Assembly (NCBI GenBank): GCA_032988165.1
Contig: JANTQF010000059.1
Span: 82,644-146,643, forward strand
Reading direction: 5' to 3'
DNA: 64,000 nt
Source: Emmonsiellopsis sp. PD_33
Taxonomy: Eukaryota; Ascomycota; Eurotiomycetes; Onygenales; Ajellomycetaceae
The position numbers and the translations under genes are program-made. The notes below the pieces were generated by a model, which worked only from the letters and a program-made list of their open reading frames with translations, was not told the DNA's origin and did no database searches. Of the stretch, positions 32,601 through 43,201 are shown in pieces. Within the stretch, counting starts at the first letter, position 1; each line of letters begins with the position of its first letter.

Positions 32601-34419
32601 TCACCACCCCTCCACAACCCTAACCTTAGCCACCACCCCATCCCTCGGCGGAGCGGTAACCCCACTCTTAATATCCAGCTCCTTCTCCGGCTCCAGCAAC
32701 TCCATCTCAAACTTCCCAACCAAACAAGCCACCAAACACGCCAACTCCCCCCTCGAAAACGCCGACCCAATACACGACCGCGGCCCATGCAGAAACGTCA
32801 TGAACGCATAGTTATTCTCCGCACCGCCCTGCTTCGCCTTGCCCGCACCCATCCAGCGCTCCGGATCAAACGTGCCTGCGTCCGCACCCCAGAGTTCCGG
32901 GTTATGGTTCGTCGCCGCGGGGGAGATGGTGAGCACGGTGCCCTTGGGGATGAAGGTGCCGTCGAGGGTGGTGTCGCGCACGGCAGCGCGGACGGTCATG
33001 GGGACGGGGGCGTAGAAGCGGAGGACCTCGCTGCAGACGGCGTTTAGGTAGGGGAGGGAGTCGATGAGGGAGGCGGAGATGGTGGGTGTTTCTGTGGTGG
33101 TGGCGGTGAGTGGGGGTAGTGCGGAGCGGATTTCGTCGCGGAGGCGGGATTGGATGGTTGGATGCTTGCAGAGGGCGTATGCGGTCCATTGGAGGGCGGT
33201 GGCTGTTGTTTCGTGCCCGGCGGCGAGGAATGTCATCATCTGGTTGATGAGCTCTGCGTCGCTGAAGCCGCCGCTTTCTAGAGCTACGGAGAGGATGTCG
33301 ACGCTCCGCGATTCGCCCTTGGTCATCTTTGCGCGCTTTGCGTCGATCATTTGTTGGCAGATGCTGCGGACGTAGGCGGCTCCTTCATCCACTTCGCGGT
33401 TGCGTTTTGTTGGGATGAGAGTGCCGAGGCGGGAGTCGACGGTGAAGGATAGGAAGCGGAGGAGCATTGCGGTGCCTGTGGGGTCGCTGAACATTTTTTT
33501 GTATTCCATGTTTAATCTGTTGTTTGGGTCGTTGATGGCGTTGAAGTCGTGGTCCATTCCTGCAATTCCGATTATGTCGAGGGTGGTGCGACTGGCCCAG
33601 CTGGAGATTTGGATGACGTTTGAGGGTTGCGATTTGATGCTGTTTTCAATGGCCTTGACCATTTCTGCGCCCTTGTTCCAGAAGATGGGGTAGAGATCCT
33701 TGACATGGCGGAAGGAGAAGGCTGGATTTAGAATCCTTCGTTGACGCTTTTATAGATGTTTGTTAGCCATAGTAGTAGAATTATTTCCATTTGCTCAGGA
33801 GCGGATAATATGGCAAAGGGGTATAGAACGACAACAGCAGTTATTTGGTATGCCAACTCACCCTATGAACGTCCCCTTCGGCAATGAGAATTCCATTCCC
33901 AAGCACCTGCTCCAACGAGGCTTTCACCTCCGTGGGCTTCTCAAAGTCGTAAGATTTCGAAACCAGAATCTCACTGAAGATTTTGGGCGTGGTCACGAGC
34001 AGCCGCTCAAAGTTGGTGAAAAAGTAATATCGTATCAACCCATTATTAGGGATTTCCTGGGTCCATCTCCGACTACAGAATCCTGCCGGCTCCTTTTTGA
34101 GCTGGGCGAAGTGGCCGGTTAACAGGCTGCGGCCCTGAAAATTGGTATTAGTATGAATTGCTGGAATGATGGGAATGGTGGGATGATAGCAAAATGGGCA
34201 GTCTATACTTACCGGTGGCATCGGAATGTTCTTGAACGGAGTGAAAAATATCGGATAGAGCACGATAAGGTAAATCAACCGCGCAATCGTGGAAAGGATG
34301 GACACGGAGATGAATGTCCATGTGAAGGAACTGAAGGGCGCATAGGCAGGGAATAATGACAGAATGAGAACGGTCACAGCGGCGTAGATGCCGGTCCACA
34401 GCATGATTCCTGAAGGCAT
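32601..34419 (-). CDS. Cytochrome P450 monooxygenase
   Basis: Predicted exons complement(32601..33746, 33862..34134, 34213..34419) give 541 residues. The start ATG at 34419 is chosen; the frame opens upstream only with non-ATG codons. An N-terminal hydrophobic anchor (MPSGIMLWTGIYAAVTVLIL and a second hydrophobic stretch) indicates an ER-bound class II P450. The proline-rich hinge PMPPGRSLLTG is formed across the first splice. Seen: RRILNPAFSF (C-helix region), I-helix AAGHETTATALQW, ExxR as EVLR, and the haem loop FLHGPRSCIG with the Cys ligand. It needs a P450 reductase and probably hydroxylates a hydrophobic substrate. The clan and substrate cannot be set by eye. Neighbours do not form an obvious biosynthetic cluster: no PKS, NRPS or terpene synthase is nearby. 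Confidence 0.92.
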
Positions 34420-35488
34420 GATGATTGCAACCGTTCGCAAAGCGAAGCTTCGAATAGTGCAAGAAATTGATCCGATCCCAACTGGGGGGTTGTATGCAGT
34501 TTAAATCTGCCTTTGTTCAGCAGGACAGCGTTGAGAGATCAATTGACAGCTGTTCCCCAGGACTTTACAAGATACACCCCGTCCTTCCCGGCAATTCGAG
34601 CCCGACGGTACAGCCCAGCAGCGACGGGACTGAATAGTTATATCCTCTCTGTGCAGGCCGACGAGTCGAGAGTGGTTGAGGACGCAAAGAAATGCCAGTT
34701 GGTAGGTAAGCGGGCAGGCAGCGTCTTTCGAGTTTCCAGCAGAGCAGAAAAGACGAGGAATAAGATCTTATTTATGCATCGTCTGGGATCTTCGTCTATA
34801 CTCGTAATCGGATTTGAAACACCCCTCTTCAACACCCTAATTAGTAAAGCAGCGTGGATGGTGATGTAACTAGGTGTGTCGGGAGATCTGATAATGCCGA
34901 GCGAGCATATGAGAGCCGGGTCGGCGATAGAAATCTATCCGCGTATGTTTTTGTGCAGCTGCTGATGTGCTTGTTTTCTCGAGTTAAGTTAGCTTGGATA
35001 TTAGGGATCCGTGATTGGCGCCCTCGGGTGGGATTGGGTTGGTTATGCTTCTTGACCGAGCTGCTCGCCGTTCGCCCCCAGACTTTTGTGGGCTTCGGGG
35101 ATCATTGCTGTTTGATATATGGGTTATGGATGGCTTCGTTCGCTGGTTATTTTGGGGTAGGCCGTAGAAAAGAGCCAAAATCCAGGTTTAACTAATTGGG
35201 GACGCAATGGTCAATCGACTTTTGGGTGTTGCTGAATATTTTTTGCTGTTCAAATTACATGGAGGATGGATGTATTGCTTGGGAAAACGCCTTGGTAGTT
35301 AGTTATATATTTGTTGATCCAAAATAAAACCCTCATGCAATGCAGAATACGGCGAGCCGAATGACAGACAACCCTTTTTGTATAATACAACCCATTCCAT
35401 CGAGAAAAAGAAAAATAATAACAAATAATAACAAATTAAATAATAATAAACTATCTGGGTCCAAAAAATATAAGCATCTCTCTTACTT
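34420..35488. other. Intergenic region, no gene seen
   Basis: About 1.07 kb between the P450 start and the stop of the flavoprotein fusion. AT-rich near 35400-35450 (AATAATAAC repeats). Short frames show no family features. Confidence 0.5.
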
Positions 35489-37465
35489 TCACAACACCTT
35501 AACCTTCATCCACTCATTCGTCCCAACCCCCAGATTCAACCCATTCCTCGCCCACCAGGTCCTCGCCCGCTGCTCCGCACCCGCAACAGCATCCTCCAAC
35601 GCCTCCTCAATATCACACGTCTTAAACTCAACCCGCAGCCCACTCCGCTTCCACCACTCCAGCACCTCGACATGTCCGTTCTTCGTCGCCCCGACAAGAA
35701 CCTGGTTGTCGAAAATCAGCTTCGTCCCCTTGAGCCTATGCCAGAGGTCCAGAACGGGCACGTGGCCGTGCGTGCTCGCGATTCGCATGATGGATTCCGC
35801 ATGCGAGTATGGAATACCCGATTTCTCCCACCATTCCAGCGAGGCCGTGCGGCCCGATTGGGCGGCTAGGAGGGCGGATTTTCCGATCTTGAGGGGCACG
35901 GGGTCGTAGATGGGGGCGCTTTGGGATAGGTTCTTCCACCAGTCGAGGACGGGGACGCGGCCTTCTGCGGATGCGGATTCGAGGGCTCGTTCCGTGTAGA
36001 GGAATGGTAGACCTGATTGGCGCCACCAGTCTAGTACGTGCAAGAAGCCGGCGCGGGAGGCGGAGTCGACGGCTTCGGGGAGGTAGCCTTTGGTGGGGAG
36101 GGCGGAGCAGTTGCGCCACCAGGTGAGGAGGGCGGTGTGGCCGTATGTGGAGGAGACGACGGAGGGGAGGTTGGTGAGGCGGGGGGCTGAGAGGTAGAGG
36201 TCTATCCTGGATTTGCAGAGGTAGTCGAGGATGTCTGTGCGGGAGAATTTGAAGATCAGGTGGGTGACCAGGTTTGGGAGGGCTCGCCAGGGGACGATTG
36301 TAGATAGATACTCTTCGATCTCTTTTAGAGACCCCCTGAGGACGGTGTATTCGAGGGAGATGGGTGTTCCTGGCTTGGGGATGTATTGGGCCCATATCTC
36401 GGGCATTGGGATTCGTGCATATACTCCTACGGCTGTTGCAATTTCCCAGTCTGCGAGGGTTTCGAAAATCATGGATAGGATTTCGGGAGGGAGGGAGTGG
36501 GTTTTCTTGCCACTGAATCTAGCGACATCAGTCGTTCCATGCTGAGATGGTGACTTTTCCTCGGGTGGTTCGGTTTGGTCCGAACCCTTCGATCGAATAG
36601 TCTCTGTTGCTTCGTCTCCATTGGTAGAAGGTGTCTTCGTAGCGTCGTCAACCTCACGTGTTGAGCTAGAAGATGGGAAACCGAGACATTTGTGAACTTC
36701 ATCGCCAAACATATCCCATGAATCCCAAGGAATCTCCACCAGCTGGCTTGGGGGTTCAAATCGAGATAATATAGGGGGCAACACTTTCACCCACGGCCAA
36801 AAATTGCTCAAATCATCCAGCTGCCTCTTGGAAATAGGGCATTGCCACTCGGCCACACTCATCCCCGGGACGAGTATCACAGTCTTAGTAGTATCCCATC
36901 CACGTAGAACAGTCAAGGTCAAACTCGTCGTGAGTCCCGCCATCATCGATCCTAGCGTGCCAGCATCCATTGGGCTTACAATTAACATATCCGCCCAACT
37001 GACCAGTTCAGCCGCTGTTATGTTCATCCAAGACCGTAGACTAAGCTTCGAACCTGGCTGTGGGGATGTAGGTGTATCCATATAGCAAGTAGCGGTGCCC
37101 GCGCACGATAAGTAATCCAATGTGTCGTCTGAGATCAGCCGGAACTCAATTTCAGAGCTCTTCATGAGGGAGGAAATGGCGCCTTCGGCGAACGAGGCAT
37201 TGGTTGAGAATATAACACGCTTCCGTCGTCGATTGTGCATTTGCTTGCTACTCGATAATCTGCTCTCGCTCTCTGATCCGGTTTCCCACTCCCATTTGAA
37301 TGCGCCCTTTCCGTGCGCATAACTGTATTGGCCATCATTAGATGGCCCTTCATCCCGAAAGTTCTCAAATGTAACACCCGGCATTTTCGCCCCGGTTATA
37401 TCAGGAGCAGTAGGTTTCGAATGTAGTTGCGTAGCAACGTGCGGAACTCTGAAATCGATGGCCAT
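35489..37465 (-). CDS. HFCD-like flavoprotein fused to F-box-like segment and helical repeats
   Basis: Single-exon gene, 658 residues, with three parts. Residues about 85-275 resemble the Hal3/PPC-decarboxylase (HFCD) FMN fold: KRVIFSTNASFAEGAI, WADMLIVSPMDAGTLGSM (at the PASANT position), LTLTVLRGWDTTK and VPGMSVAEW (at the PxMNxxMW position). The substrate-clamp Asn is Ser here and the usual active-site His before the WAD segment is absent, so decarboxylase activity is doubtful. A linker leads to an F-box-like stretch (LPPEILSMIFETLADWE, about 318-335). From about 430 come six or so repeats of about 33 residues with the core G-x-VxVLDWW++SG, an ankyrin-like helical repeat. A regulatory or adaptor protein is inferred. 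The start ATG at 37465 is the first in frame. Confidence 0.78.
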   Translation of the reverse strand: MAIDFRVPHVATQLHSKPTAPDITGAKMPGVTFENFRDEGPSNDGQYSYAHGKGAFKWEWETGSESESRLSSSKQMHNRRRKRVIFSTNASFAEGAISSLMKSSEIEFRLISDDTLDYLSCAGTATCYMDTPTSPQPGSKLSLRSWMNITAAELVSWADMLIVSPMDAGTLGSMMAGLTTSLTLTVLRGWDTTKTVILVPGMSVAEWQCPISKRQLDDLSNFWPWVKVLPPILSRFEPPSQLVEIPWDSWDMFGDEVHKCLGFPSSSSTREVDDATKTPSTNGDEATETIRSKGSDQTEPPEEKSPSQHGTTDVARFSGKKTHSLPPEILSMIFETLADWEIATAVGVYARIPMPEIWAQYIPKPGTPISLEYTVLRGSLKEIEEYLSTIVPWRALPNLVTHLIFKFSRTDILDYLCKSRIDLYLSAPRLTNLPSVVSSTYGHTALLTWWRNCSALPTKGYLPEAVDSASRAGFLHVLDWWRQSGLPFLYTERALESASAEGRVPVLDWWKNLSQSAPIYDPVPLKIGKSALLAAQSGRTASLEWWEKSGIPYSHAESIMRIASTHGHVPVLDLWHRLKGTKLIFDNQVLVGATKNGHVEVLEWWKRSGLRVEFKTCDIEEALEDAVAGAEQRARTWWARNGLNLGVGTNEWMKVKVL

Positions 37466-38905
37466 ATAAAAAAAATGTCGAAGGTCAATCCTTCAAAAAA
37501 ATCACCCTTGAGTCGTTCTTTATAAAGGATCCAACAAACCCCACCTGGTTTTTCTGAAATGCTCGATGTGTCAAATCCTCGCGCCACTAGCTGTATCTTT
37601 CACAGAAATCGGTATATGGTTCCATATGTTCATCGTATTGTCCGAAAGGGGGGCGTTTTTTCGAGCTTATCGCGACTCGCAAGGTGTGGTGTATTCGTTG
37701 TACCACCCACCTATCCGCTCCCGAGGATAAACGGCGGCGCTTGATAACGTTTCTTTATTCCCCGGATATCCAGCCTAATGTTTTCCTTCAAAATCTTTCT
37801 CGGACAGCGTATCCTCAGTTTCCGCGACGAACGATTCCAACACCAATATCCGCAATATCACCCACAACGCAAAAATTCCACGGGGCAAAAATGAAAAACG
37901 AAAGAGAGAGAAAGGGCCGATTTGTGTGCGTTTGCGAAATCTGGGAGGATTCGAATCGATTTATCAAGCTGGCTAGCTCGCGGAACAGGTACGGGAGCCG
38001 GATGGTGCCACGTCCGGCTGTCTGTCCTGCAAGTTCTCTCCCTAGTTTTTAATTTGTCAGTTCGAATCTCAGCTGCAGACAGGCAGTGAAGAATATATAA
38101 AGTGTAAACAAAGAGAAAGCTCATATTTGCGACATACCGACCGTCAAACAACACCCCTCTTCTCTGCCCTCGCTCGCAGATGGGGAAATGCCGTGTCTGC
38201 CCGCGCTGATAGGAGGGCCCAAGCTTACCAGCGGGCTGGGCGAGAGATTCCGTGCAGAAGGATGGGTGGGTGGGTGGATGGATGGATGGATGGATTCGTT
38301 GTTTGTTGAAGAGGAGGGCCTGAGCGTGCGGTGCTCTGCTGGGGTGATGGGGCGAAGGAGCGCGGTGGTCGAAGTGAAGCGGACGAAGCTGTTCTCGAGA
38401 TCGAGATAGACTGATTGCATTAGAGTTTCTGGCCGATGGAGCTTGCTCGTCCACTCACAGCCCGCTATTTCCAACCGCTTATTGCCACCACCGCTGACTA
38501 TGGGTTGGCCACGATTGGTAGATTCAAGTTTCTTTGCGAAATGGCACTCTGGTTTTGTTCTTATAAATTGGATAGATATATGAGCGTCAATGAGCTCTTC
38601 TTCTACTCCTTTCCAAGCTGTGATATTTGAGGCCGTAGAGTAGCTGGGTTCATCTCGGCCCATGTTCGGCAAATGTCGCCAGACCCATAGCAGAAATTGA
38701 GAGTATATTCGGCTTGGTTTCCACTTTGTTTTGGAACTTGGAATGCCATATGCTATTTATTGTATTGTTGCTCATTTCTATATCGCTTTTACCCTATTGA
38801 ATCAACTAGCCCAATCTATAGGGAATCAACCGAAATGGCGACGTGGATATCGAAAAATGGCCAGCCAAACGTAAAGAACAAAGATAGATAGGAAAGCTCA
38901 TCTCG
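37466..38905. other. Intergenic region with a tetranucleotide repeat
   Basis: About 1.4 kb between the flavoprotein start and the stop of the DHA2 transporter. The longest open frames here (about 180-200 codons, minus strand) contain a low-complexity HPSIHPPTHPS translated from the GGTG/GATG repeat and have no homology signal I recognise, so they are not called. Confidence 0.5.
38261..38295. repeat. GGTG/GATG microsatellite
   Basis: Tandem four-base units: about three GGTG-type followed by about five GATG-type copies. Simple repeat in intergenic DNA. Confidence 0.9.
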
Positions 38906-40613
38906 TCACTTCCTCGCAAGATTCAAATGCAACTTATGCTCCTTCATAAACAAACTAGCCACTCCACCCAACACCGCCAGCCCCAGCATGGACAAAAACA
39001 CCCCCCTCAGCGCATCCATATAAGAATCCAACACACCCGCCCGCCAATCCGCCGGCACCTTGTTAATCATACCAAGACTGTCGCGAATCTTTTTAATCAT
39101 ATCGGCGGCATCCGGTCGGTCACCGAATCGCGCCCAGAGTCCACTTTTAAGCAGGTTCTGGAACACAGCGGAGGCAGCGGTGATTCCTATCGAGCTGCCC
39201 GTGCTGCGGAATGCGTAGGATGCAGAGGTGACTACAGCTTGGTGCTTGTGTTCGACAGCGGCGATGAGGGCGACGAGCGTCACGGTGAGCATGCCGCCGT
39301 AGCCCAAGCCGAAGATGAAAATGAAAATGAAGGGCTGCCAGCCGGGTGTGGTGAGAGTGTATGTGGTCATCAGGGCGGAACCAATGATAATCAGGGACGA
39401 GGAGAGGTAGTTGAAGTAAAGGTAACGGCCAGTTATACGCATGAGGATCCCTAGGCCGAGGGAACCCATCGCAGCTCCCACGGCTTGAGGAGCTAACCGC
39501 AGCCCAGCCATTGTTGCTGAATATCCTTGAACTTGGAAGTAGAGGGGCGCGTAGAATAGCACAGCGAAGACAGCCATGGTGGCAAACCAGTTAGTCAGGC
39601 AGGAGGAAAGCACAGTGGGATCCAAGAGGAGGCGGACGGGTATAACAGGCTCCTTGGCAACTTTGTCTTCGATATAGATGAACAAGACAAGGGAGACGCC
39701 AGATAACGGAAGTGTCGTCCAGATCAAGGGATGGTTCCAGGGGACCTGGTTTCCGCCGCAGCTCAAGCCCACAAGCAGGAGAACAAGAGTTATTATCAGA
39801 GTTCCCGCGCCGAGGAAATCAATTCGCTTCACCCGGGACATATCCGTTACTTTGACTGGAATGTCCACTTTCCAGATAACCAGGATAGTGGATACAAAGA
39901 TGAACGGCACCTGGATCAAAAAAGCCCACCGCCAACTGAACTGGTCGTTCATCCAGCCACCAAAGACTCCGCCAAGCGCGCTTCCAAGTCCGTAGCAGAT
40001 GTTTCCAACGCCCTGCCACATTCCTCTCTTCCGTAGCGGCACGAGATCAGAGGTAATGAAGGTAGAAATGGCCGTCAGACCACCGCCACCCATTCCTGCT
40101 ACTGTGCGCCCAAATATCATAACCCATTCTTCCGTTGCAAGGCCGCAAATCAGATTTCCGGCGCCGAATAATATGTTTGAGACCACTAAGCCCGTCCGAC
40201 GGGAGAAGATGTCGGTTAACTTGCCGCTGAGAGGCTGGCACGCGGCGTTCGAGACGAGGTAGGCGGTTGCCAGCCATGAGAGGAGGGATAAGGAATTGAA
40301 ATCAGAGGAGATAGGGCCTGCGAGGGTCCCAACGATGGTCGCATCTGGAGATCGTAAGAGTTATTAGTAACCCAGTTTGAGGATTGCGTTCCGGTTGATT
40401 GTTGATCTTACCCAGTGCCGCGAGGAAAACTCCCACCCAGACGCTGCCCAGAACAATGAGTAACTCCTTCGTGGTTGGCTCGTCCGCCAACGGGACACCC
40501 GAATCCTCAGCCGGACTTGAGCCATTTGCGACGCCATTCTCGATACCTGGGTCGCTTCCCAGCAATGGAGTTCGCTCCGAGGACGGCGCTGCGGCTGCTG
40601 CTGAATCCGCCAT
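38906..40613 (-). CDS. MFS transporter, DHA2 (14-TM) type, Fnx1/Vba-like
   Basis: Predicted exons complement(38906..40344, 40412..40613) give 546 residues (67 bp intron, GTAAGA...CCAG, joined codon Asp). The junction reads AALDATIVGTLAGPISSDF, the hallmark N-terminal TM1 of this family. Motif A GKLTDIFSRR and GGGGLTAISTF (TM5/motif C region) are seen, with about 14 hydrophobic segments. The start has a hydrophilic leader with SSERTPLLG, a dileucine-like acidic motif (E-R-T-P-L-L) of the kind that sorts proteins to the vacuole. Fnx1/Vba2-like proteins move basic amino acids into vacuoles, while other DHA2 members export drugs. The sequence favours the former, but substrate is inferred. Confidence 0.87.
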
Positions 40614-42777
40614 GATGCTCGTTCCAAATCAATCCGTCGTCGTCGCTAACTTGGCATCCACAACAACAGTTGAATATTCCTCCAGCCGAGAAGAGGGGAA
40701 TGGAGAGGAAACAAAACGAGGGAGGTTGATTTAAACCGGTCAGCTAGTTACACTAGCCACACAAAACCAGCCCGAGAGCGGCCGGGCGAAGTGGGGGGGA
40801 GGCTGCTTAGTTGCCGAAGACGCCATTGATCGTCGACGGCAGACCTCCATCTTCCAAATCATTCATCAAGTTGCTGATGCGGAGTGACAATGTTTCTGTT
40901 CTCGGACGTTGACGAAACGTCGGTGGCCAGCATTGGATGCTGTTCGATTCGCTTCAGGCTGACATAATCTCCCTGTCCTACGAACTTGAACCGTTCGGTT
41001 TATTACTAGTACTCCTTTGTTACTATTCTTCCAAGCTCCGCTTACTAGCAAGTGGCGGAAGGCGGGCGTATCTTTTGAAATTGATGGGACTGCTTTTTCG
41101 CTTTTTAGAGGAGAGAAATCCTAAGTACTCCGTACTCATCTCACCATGGCATGTAGACCACGGATTTGGCTAATACGCATCTATGATAACATATCCTACT
41201 ACTGGATCACTTCAAATAGAAATGGATCAAAAACAGAAGATATACCACAAATGGTTCCTAGAATCAATTGCGGAACGCTATCAGAATAGTATGTCCATTC
41301 TCGTCCTTCAGGGATTTACATTTGAGCTTTTCAAGTGTGCTTTATTTGCTGTCCGGGGGTAGAAACAAGATAACGGTTATTACCACTACAATCTCTCCTT
41401 GCAACCATACTGTAATACTTTTGTGGCAGCCTGTCAGAGCCCTTGGGAATATCACCAGATCAGCAGCGCCCGAACATAACCTGGGCTCAGTAGATACATA
41501 GTGCCACTGGCTGTATGCCCTTTCTCATGGCGCTCCGGCTAATATACAGGATCACTCCCCCTTTTTCCCTGTTTTGAAGAAAATAGAGCCACCGGTTTCG
41601 CTGCAGATTAAGCATGCAGAGGAGAAGGCTTTATTTAGATCCTATGAGTAACTAGTTTAACCTGGTCATGTCACCCACTTACAGGATGCACCGCTATTGA
41701 ACTTCTAGTAAAACTAAATATGCAGTGGGGGAGTCTGGCAGTCACAGTATATCAAAATGAACACTTCGACCAGTATTTCACCTCTACATGTTCTTCAACT
41801 CTGGTAGATAGATTCCTCGTGGCATTGTCGCTCCCTCGTGGATAATTTTAAGGTTTCATGGATCGGACCCACCCGTGCCACGAGTTTGTTGGCGCCTGAC
41901 GTCATGTCGAAACTGACACCGTTCGAGATTCGAGGAAGAGTTGACAAAATGTGGGATTTAGATCTTTTTCCATATCGCAAATTCCGGCTGTGGATTATTT
42001 TTGTCATGTTTTATGATTTGCCATTTTTATTGCTTGATTTGCTTACCTAGTAACTTAGTTACCAGACACAGATAAATTGGATATTTCTAGGCTTCATCAT
42101 TATAGCTAGTAGTAAAGCATTTTACATTTATTGCTTAAGAATATCTCCTAGATTTATACTATTACATGACATTATAGCTTAATCTCCTCTTCTCTGTAGG
42201 CATTCCATTTACACGTTACAATAGCGAAATAAATATATATACAAATAAGTGCTGAAAAATGGGTTTTGAGAATATACCTCCCTCCCCTTTTAATAGTTGA
42301 ACAACTAACGATGAAAATTAATATTAACTCGATGCACATCTAGATCTACAAGGGTTCGGTTCGTGTAAATATTTATATAGACGATCCGCGACCCCCAGCC
42401 ATTTAGGGACCCAGCCCAGGCACAAAATATAGGTTAGGGCTAGGGCATTGTGGTTTCCCGACGTGCAAGCAATCAAGTTTAATCTTCCAGGAATGATTTT
42501 GATTTCAAGTAAGCTTCATTACCTAAAAAATGGCAGCATTCCTTAGCATTGGGATTATTGGCCCAGCAGGGTTCAACGGTTCAAGTTTGAAACGCCTCAT
42601 CTTCAATGCAGCCATCCGATTGACTGAGATGGGGGGGGAATAGGTGTTGGGGTATCTGTAATATTTATATATCGCATGACCGATAATTGACTGCCTTTAA
42701 GTTTCAGAATAAAATTGCTTTTAGTCTTCCTTTTCATGAGGTTGTTATGCTTACTTTATGGTTTCCATCCAGCGCAA
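40614..42777. other. AT-rich gene-poor region, left of the hAT element
   Basis: About 2.2 kb with no supported gene; frames are short. A+T content rises from about 41.7 kb onward, and TA-rich tracts dominate 42050-42260. Such composition fits old, mutated repeat DNA, but I see no recognisable transposase. A 70-codon frame at 41838-42050 has no convincing relatives. Confidence 0.45.
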
Positions 42778-42785
42778 CAATCAGC
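42778..42785. repeat. Left target-site duplication of the hAT element
   Basis: CAATCAGC, identical to 43194-43201 on the other side of the element. Confidence 0.88.
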
Positions 42786-43193
42786 CAGTGTGTAAACCGA
42801 ATCAATTCGAATTAACCCCCAAAAAAAACTACTTTTCTAGATTTCTCAACAACCAGAGTAGATACAGAGATGTAGTTAATTAATAAAAGAATATCTCACT
42901 GAGAGCTACATAATGATGTAGATTTTATATAACTTAAATAAAATCCAAAGATTCTATGGTTACTATTAGTCCAAATTATTCGGGTTTCAGTTTTCCCGAA
43001 TAGTTCAGGATAGAAAATCAAATATCTACTACAAATTAAATAAAAAAAACATTATTTTTATATCATTAGATAGATCTCAATGTGCTATTCTTTTATCAAT
43101 TAACTACATCTCTGTATCTACTCTGGTTGTTGAGAAATTTAGAAAAGTAGTTTTTTTTGGGGGTTAATTCGAATCGATTGGGTTTACACACTG
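42786..43193. mobile_element. Non-autonomous hAT-type element (MITE-like), 408 bp
   Basis: Two inverted repeats of about 108 bp (42786-42893 and 43086-43193) match with only a handful of differences. Both ends read CAGTGTGTAAACC outward-in. The element is flanked by an 8-bp direct duplication CAATCAGC (42778-42785 and 43194-43201). An 8-bp target duplication and CAGTG-type ends are diagnostic of the hAT superfamily. The about 190 bp interior has no coding capacity, so mobility would need a transposase encoded elsewhere. The intact duplication and high arm identity point to a fairly recent insertion, or a strong constraint such as hairpin-guided conversion. Confidence 0.9.
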
Positions 43194-43201
43194 CAATCAG
43201 C
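43194..43201. repeat. Right target-site duplication of the hAT element
   Basis: CAATCAGC, identical to 42778-42785. Confidence 0.88.

Noticed and set aside
34420..34440. Seven-codon N-terminal extension of the P450
   Set aside because: It would begin at TTG; the first ATG in frame is at 34419.
35736..36395. 219-codon Arg/Pro/His-rich minus-strand frame
   Set aside because: Overlaps the flavoprotein fusion in a shifted frame; composition is a by-product of the GC-rich repeat codons.
37858..38672. Two minus-strand frames of 183-198 codons
   Set aside because: They run through the GGTG/GATG microsatellite (giving HPSIHPPTHPS) and show no homology signal or splice partner.
41838..42050. 70-codon plus-strand frame suspected to be a retrotransposon remnant
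   Set aside because: No integrase, reverse transcriptase or gag motif could be recognised.
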